Shown here: piece by piece, positions 6,522 through 9,478 of the stretch
How positions within the stretch are numbered: position 1 is the stretch's first letter
Layout: each line of letters starts with the position of its first letter
Assembly (NCBI GenBank): GCA_902766805.1
Contig: CACXFF010000074.1
Span: 1 to 9,478, forward strand
DNA: 9,478 bases
Origin: an uncultured Coriobacteriaceae bacterium
Lineage (GTDB): Bacteria; Actinomycetota; Coriobacteriia; Coriobacteriales; Atopobiaceae
Direction of reading: 5' to 3'
The notes under the pieces: model-generated
Seen by the model: only the letters and a program-made list of their open reading frames with translations
Told to the model about the DNA's origin: nothing
Databases searched by the model: none
Program-made: the position numbers and the translations under genes

Positions 6522-7561
6522 GACGGCTCGACTTCCTCCTCCGATGCGCTCTGGCGGCGCACGGCGTCTCTGACTATCGCGTCGCCACGCACGTACACCT
6601 TCCCGTACGGTTGTGCCCCTTCGGGGAACTTCACCTTGGTCGAATGAACCCTTAGGCTCATCATGCAGGGAACGGCAGCGCCTGCCATGGGCACGGTTAC
6701 ATAGCGCGCCACGGGAAACGCCTCGAGGGCGCGCCAGCGACTGTCTGCCACGCCAAGGTCTTCCATGTGCGCCATAAGCAGCGGATCCATGCCACGATAC
6801 TCCGGCGAATACATATGCTCTTCGTTATAGAACTCCAGGCCCCACGTGCCCCGATGGGTTCCCGACGCGTCCAAGTCCAGTTGAATGTCAAAGCCCCAGG
6901 CCCGCCCCATCGCATCCCCATAGGACTCTGCGACGCCGGTTGAGTCGCGCACGCCAAGCCGCCCGAGCGCCTCGGGAAGAGGGGTGGCAGGGCGCCACCG
7001 AGGCCGAGCGTTGACGCGCAAAAGACCGTCTTCCCTACCAGGGAACACACCCACATAGCTAGTGGTCCAGTCCGGGGCAAGACGACTGCGAAAGGCCTCC
7101 CACGCGTCGTAGTGCCCAACGGCGCCGATAGCCTGCAGGAACGGCAGCACGAGGTCGCTGCGTTCCCGGTAGATGAGGTAGAGGCCTGTTTGCCCCGTCT
7201 GCCCGTCGCTTGCGTCGGCCTCTGCCATCACGACCACCTCTGCCTTTTCAGAGGTGGCGTTGTGGAGCCATTCGATAGCGCCGCGCCACGCTGGGTCCGC
7301 GCCTTTTGGAGCGACCAGACTCCCGTTCTTGTTCAGGCCAACGATGACGTCCAGGCTCGGCTCGCCAACGAGCGGCATCTCGAAGAGGGGGTGCGCTTCT
7401 TGCATGGCAGGGGCCATGCGCCCAAAGGCCTGGCGCGCCAACGACATGTCGTTCCCAACGAGCGTCTTCTGTCGCCCTTGCGCGGCAAGGGCGTAGTACA
7501 GCATTTCGAACAAGGAGTCGCGAACCATTGCGTGGTCGCGCAGGCCAATCTGTCTCGCCAT
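6518..7561 (-). CDS. Unrecognised 347-aa protein, probable YcaO/LanM partner or tailoring protein
   Basis: I do not recognise the family. The protein is soluble-looking, with no signal peptide and no clear membrane segment. It has alternating strand-like stretches: SLDVIVGLN near residue 70, AEVVVMAEADAS near 115, TSYVGVFPG near 170, WGFDIQLDLDAS near 230, and a C-terminal segment KVKFPEGAQPYGKVYV. It lacks the E1/ThiF-like or TfuA features of the usual YcaO partners, has no CxxxCxxC radical SAM motif, and does not look like a flavin nitroreductase. The start is well supported: GAGGAG (7575-7570) lies 8 bases before the ATG. It is 73 bases downstream of YcaO and overlaps the LanM2 start by 4 bases. 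This position suggests it works with these enzymes, either as a substrate-binding partner or as a tailoring enzyme such as a group transferase; that is inference from context alone. Confidence 0.9.
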   Translation of the reverse strand: MARQIGLRDHAMVRDSLFEMLYYALAAQGRQKTLVGNDMSLARQAFGRMAPAMQEAHPLFEMPLVGEPSLDVIVGLNKNGSLVAPKGADPAWRGAIEWLHNATSEKAEVVVMAEADASDGQTGQTGLYLIYRERSDLVLPFLQAIGAVGHYDAWEAFRSRLAPDWTTSYVGVFPGREDGLLRVNARPRWRPATPLPEALGRLGVRDSTGVAESYGDAMGRAWGFDIQLDLDASGTHRGTWGLEFYNEEHMYSPEYRGMDPLLMAHMEDLGVADSRWRALEAFPVARYVTVPMAGAAVPCMMSLRVHSTKVKFPEGAQPYGKVYVRGDAIVRDAVRRQSASEEEVEPS

Positions 7562-7604
7562 AATTGGAGCTCCTCGCTAGACGTGGCTTGCTTTACAGCC
7601 CCCC

Positions 7605-7610
7605 ATTATA
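7605..7610 (-). promoter_or_regulatory. Possible internal -10 box (TATAAT) after YcaO
   Basis: A perfect TATAAT occurs on the - strand in the 73-base gap between YcaO and the 347-aa gene, about 45 bases before the latter's ATG. No convincing -35 hexamer is seen 16-18 bases upstream. In DNA this GC-rich the hexamer is notable, and it might provide a secondary promoter for the 347-aa gene and the two LanM genes. Chance cannot be excluded. Confidence 0.3.
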
Positions 7611-7634
7611 AGGTGGGTGAGGCGGCCGCATGCA

Positions 7635-9419
7635 TCAGGCGAACAGCTGGAGCACGGATTCCTGTGCCACCCGAGTGTGCGCCATGGCGGCGCTTACCTT
7701 CTCCATTGCCTCGCTGTCCACGAGGGCGCTACACCCTCCCTTGGCCCCCAATTCGCAGTTTTCGCAGTCGTAGCAGCTCATCTGGGGAAAGACGCGGGCA
7801 AGCATATCGGGGCCAGGCGCAGTCTCGCGTGCCAGTCGCTCGGCAAAGGCCGGGTGATAGAGCGTCTTTGCCAGGCTTATCGCTTCGTCATGCGAAAGGC
7901 CCCCTTCGCGCCACTCGGTATAACGCACCAAGGCCTGCGCGTAGACCGACAGGGGCCGCGTCGCGCGTTGTTCGAGCACACGGAACTTTTCTCGCGCGGC
8001 CGCAAACTCTGCGCGCGAGAGGTGCAAAAAGCCAAAGGCCTGGGTCGAAAACTCTTTAACAAAAACGATAGGACGACCGAAGCTGGTGGCGGCTGGCTCG
8101 TTGGGGTGGGCGGCCTCGATGGCGAGCATGGTATCCGCTTGATCTTGCGTGAGGCTCGGAAACGCGAGGGTCGCCTTTCTCAGCGCATGGCGTGCCTGGT
8201 CGCTGGCAAAGTGCGCGGGCGTGTTGGGAACGATCTCGCTCATGCCAGGAACGAGTATATGACAGGTTGGGAAGCCAAGGAAGGAGGTGTCTCGTATGAG
8301 CAGGGTGCGTCCATCGCGCTGAAGCAGCTCAACCATACGACGGAGCAGCTCGGAGTTCGTCAGATCGTCTGAGCAGGGCCAGCGCGTAAACTCCCATCCC
8401 GGCGTGCCCACAAAGAGCGTCGCGGGATAGGCGCCCGACCCATCGACGTAGGAGTTCAACAGGTTGTTCGGGCTGGACGTCTCGCTTTGAGGCGCAATGC
8501 TGTTCGTGGAGGAAAACTTCCGTATGTCCTTTCCTTGGAACGCTTCGGTGAGCGTGCGCTCCACCGCGACCGCCAGGGAGGGGTGTGAGCCGAAGTTGAC
8601 GCCAAACGTCCCCTGGTGGAGGTCGATGATGGCAGTCGCCGCTACCGGGTAACCCTTGCCGAGCGAGCCGTCATACACGTGCACGCGGTAGCGACCGCCT
8701 TCCTCGATACGGGCAACGAGCTCAGCGATGCTCCATGGTTCGAGCTCCGCGCTCGGTATGCGCGGCATGATGGCCTCGCCGCGCAGGACGACGCTCTTCA
8801 CGTGGCGCTCAAAGACCTCCGAAAGCCCCTGCACCAGGCACTCCTCCAGCGTATTGCCTGCCGACATGCCGTTGGACTTGTAGAGCGTCGCGTACACGGC
8901 GGGGGGCAACCAGCGAATCGTGTGGGAAAACACGTCCGCAAAGGGGACTTCTGCGAGCACCCCGTCGTTGCGATGGTAGTGCCTCGAGCTGAGACTCTCC
9001 AAATAATCGAGACGATCGCCGTCGGTATGCAGCCCCCATCCCTCAAGCCAGCGATCGATCACCTCGTCATGCCTTGACACAAGCTCGCGGGCAGAAACCA
9101 GCCGCTCGTCCGGAAAGTCATAAAACCCATGCGCCGCATACGTTTCCGTCGCTCGCATGCGGTTTCCAGCTATTTTGTTCTGGATGCGCTCCACAAGCTC
9201 TGCATAACCGCTCGCCAGGGCATACTCCCTCGTCGCACCTTTGCCGTTGGCACCAAGCGAGGTACCGTCAACGGTGACCCGGTTGGAGTAGGTGGCTCCA
9301 AATTGATGAGAGGTCCACTCGAGGCTCGTGTGCAGACCAATGCGGTCGAGCATGTCGCGTATTCTCCCAACGGTCTGGAGCGGGTCACTATCCTTGTGCC
9401 TAGAATAGTCGCCAGCCAT
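7635..9419 (-). CDS. YcaO-domain enzyme with C-terminal cysteine cluster
   Basis: YcaO proteins use ATP to activate a backbone amide, giving azolines, thioamides or amidines in RiPPs. With the ATG at 9419 the protein has 594 residues. All three ATP/Mg motifs are visible: S70/E74/E77/R78 in SGYAELVER, N189 to E201 in NTLEECLVQGLSEVFER, and R288/E292 in ERTLTEAF. The C-terminus has no PxPxP tail, which many azoline-forming cyclodehydratases carry. It has instead C549, C552, C555 and C563 (CYDCENC, then GGC), a possible metal site. No TfuA or E1-like partner is next to it. The ATG at 9419 is preferred because GAGAAGGGG lies 9 bases upstream; the longer frame from 9452 depends on the one base that differs between repeat arms. 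Its start lies inside the right repeat arm. It is probably the first gene of the - strand operon. The exact reaction cannot be told from sequence; the name YcaO is a family name. Confidence 0.92.
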   Translation of the reverse strand: MAGDYSRHKDSDPLQTVGRIRDMLDRIGLHTSLEWTSHQFGATYSNRVTVDGTSLGANGKGATREYALASGYAELVERIQNKIAGNRMRATETYAAHGFYDFPDERLVSARELVSRHDEVIDRWLEGWGLHTDGDRLDYLESLSSRHYHRNDGVLAEVPFADVFSHTIRWLPPAVYATLYKSNGMSAGNTLEECLVQGLSEVFERHVKSVVLRGEAIMPRIPSAELEPWSIAELVARIEEGGRYRVHVYDGSLGKGYPVAATAIIDLHQGTFGVNFGSHPSLAVAVERTLTEAFQGKDIRKFSSTNSIAPQSETSSPNNLLNSYVDGSGAYPATLFVGTPGWEFTRWPCSDDLTNSELLRRMVELLQRDGRTLLIRDTSFLGFPTCHILVPGMSEIVPNTPAHFASDQARHALRKATLAFPSLTQDQADTMLAIEAAHPNEPAATSFGRPIVFVKEFSTQAFGFLHLSRAEFAAAREKFRVLEQRATRPLSVYAQALVRYTEWREGGLSHDEAISLAKTLYHPAFAERLARETAPGPDMLARVFPQMSCYDCENCELGAKGGCSALVDSEAMEKVSAAMAHTRVAQESVLQLFA

Positions 9420-9478
9420 TGCACGACGCCCCTTCTCGTGTCGTCTGCCCATCTTCCGTGTGCAGGTTTCTGTTGTCT
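9415..9478 (-). repeat. Right arm of the 64-bp inverted repeat, overlapping the YcaO start
   Basis: This arm is the reverse complement of 342-405 with one mismatch (base 9450, opposite 370). Read on the - strand it gives the untranslated leader, ribosome binding site GAGAAGGGG (9437-9429), ATG and first Ala codon bases of YcaO, after which the two arms diverge. It reaches the last base of the window, so the repeat may be longer than 64 bp. Confidence 0.97.

Noticed and set aside
6518..7561. Assignment of the 347-aa protein as an ABBA-type or PatF-like prenyltransferase, or as a nitroreductase
   Set aside because: The strand-rich pattern suggested it, but I could not identify any family signature, so no function is assigned.
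9420..9452. YcaO start 11 codons upstream at 9452
   Set aside because: It depends on the one mismatched base between the repeat arms, lacks a good ribosome binding site of its own, and would place the strong site GAGAAGGGG inside the coding region.
1..9478. CRISPR arrays, tRNA or rRNA genes, insertion sequences
   Set aside because: No spaced short direct repeats, no tRNA-like or rRNA sequence, and no transposase were seen; the only long repeat is the inverted pair described.

Overview
The window holds most of a class II (LanM) lanthipeptide-type RiPP biosynthetic locus that also carries a YcaO enzyme. DNA is GC-rich throughout, with dense, tightly packed genes and AGGAGG-like ribosome binding sites. 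This suggests a high-GC Gram-positive bacterium, possibly an actinobacterium of the Coriobacteriia type; that guess rests on composition and leader-peptide style only, and I hold it weakly.

Layout, left to right: (1) the 3' part of a small precursor peptide gene on the + strand (1-185), whose leader ends in ELSDEDLMMVAGGG and whose core has two Cys and several Ser/Thr; (2) a non-coding stretch (186-341) with four mutually complementary segments and then a perfect 12-bp, probably bidirectional terminator hairpin (292-320); (3) one arm of a long inverted repeat (342-405); (4) on the - strand, reading right to left, a four-gene operon: YcaO (9419-7635), an unrecognised 347-aa protein (7561-6518), LanM2 (6521-3675) and LanM1 (3349-440); (5) the second arm of the inverted repeat (9415-9478), which contains the ribosome binding site and start codon of the YcaO gene. 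A 325-nt spacer between the two LanM genes holds a doubtful small ORF and a 13-bp tandem duplication.

How the parts may work together: the LanMs would dehydrate Ser/Thr of the precursor core and form (methyl)lanthionine rings. YcaO would use ATP to modify a backbone amide or a Cys/Ser/Thr side chain. The 347-aa protein sits between YcaO and LanM2 and is translationally coupled to LanM2, so it is probably a dedicated partner or tailoring protein. The two LanMs have diverged. LanM1 keeps every cyclase residue and has the CCG (three-Cys zinc) variant. LanM2 keeps the dehydratase active site but has lost the cyclase residues at aligned positions. No transporter, protease, immunity gene, regulator or recombinase is visible, so these must lie outside the window if they exist.

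The most striking feature is the 64-bp inverted repeat (63/64 identical) about 9 kb apart. Each arm carries the same 5' leader, ribosome binding site and ATG. One arm starts YcaO; the other lies just downstream of the precursor gene and its terminator, with no gene attached. Flipping the intervening ~9 kb would place the whole enzyme operon directly behind the precursor gene, in the usual lantibiotic order (precursor, attenuating terminator, enzymes). This suggests an invertible operon or the scar of an inversion, possibly one that switches the enzymes between two precursor loci. An assembly artefact must be excluded first because the window ends inside the repeat.
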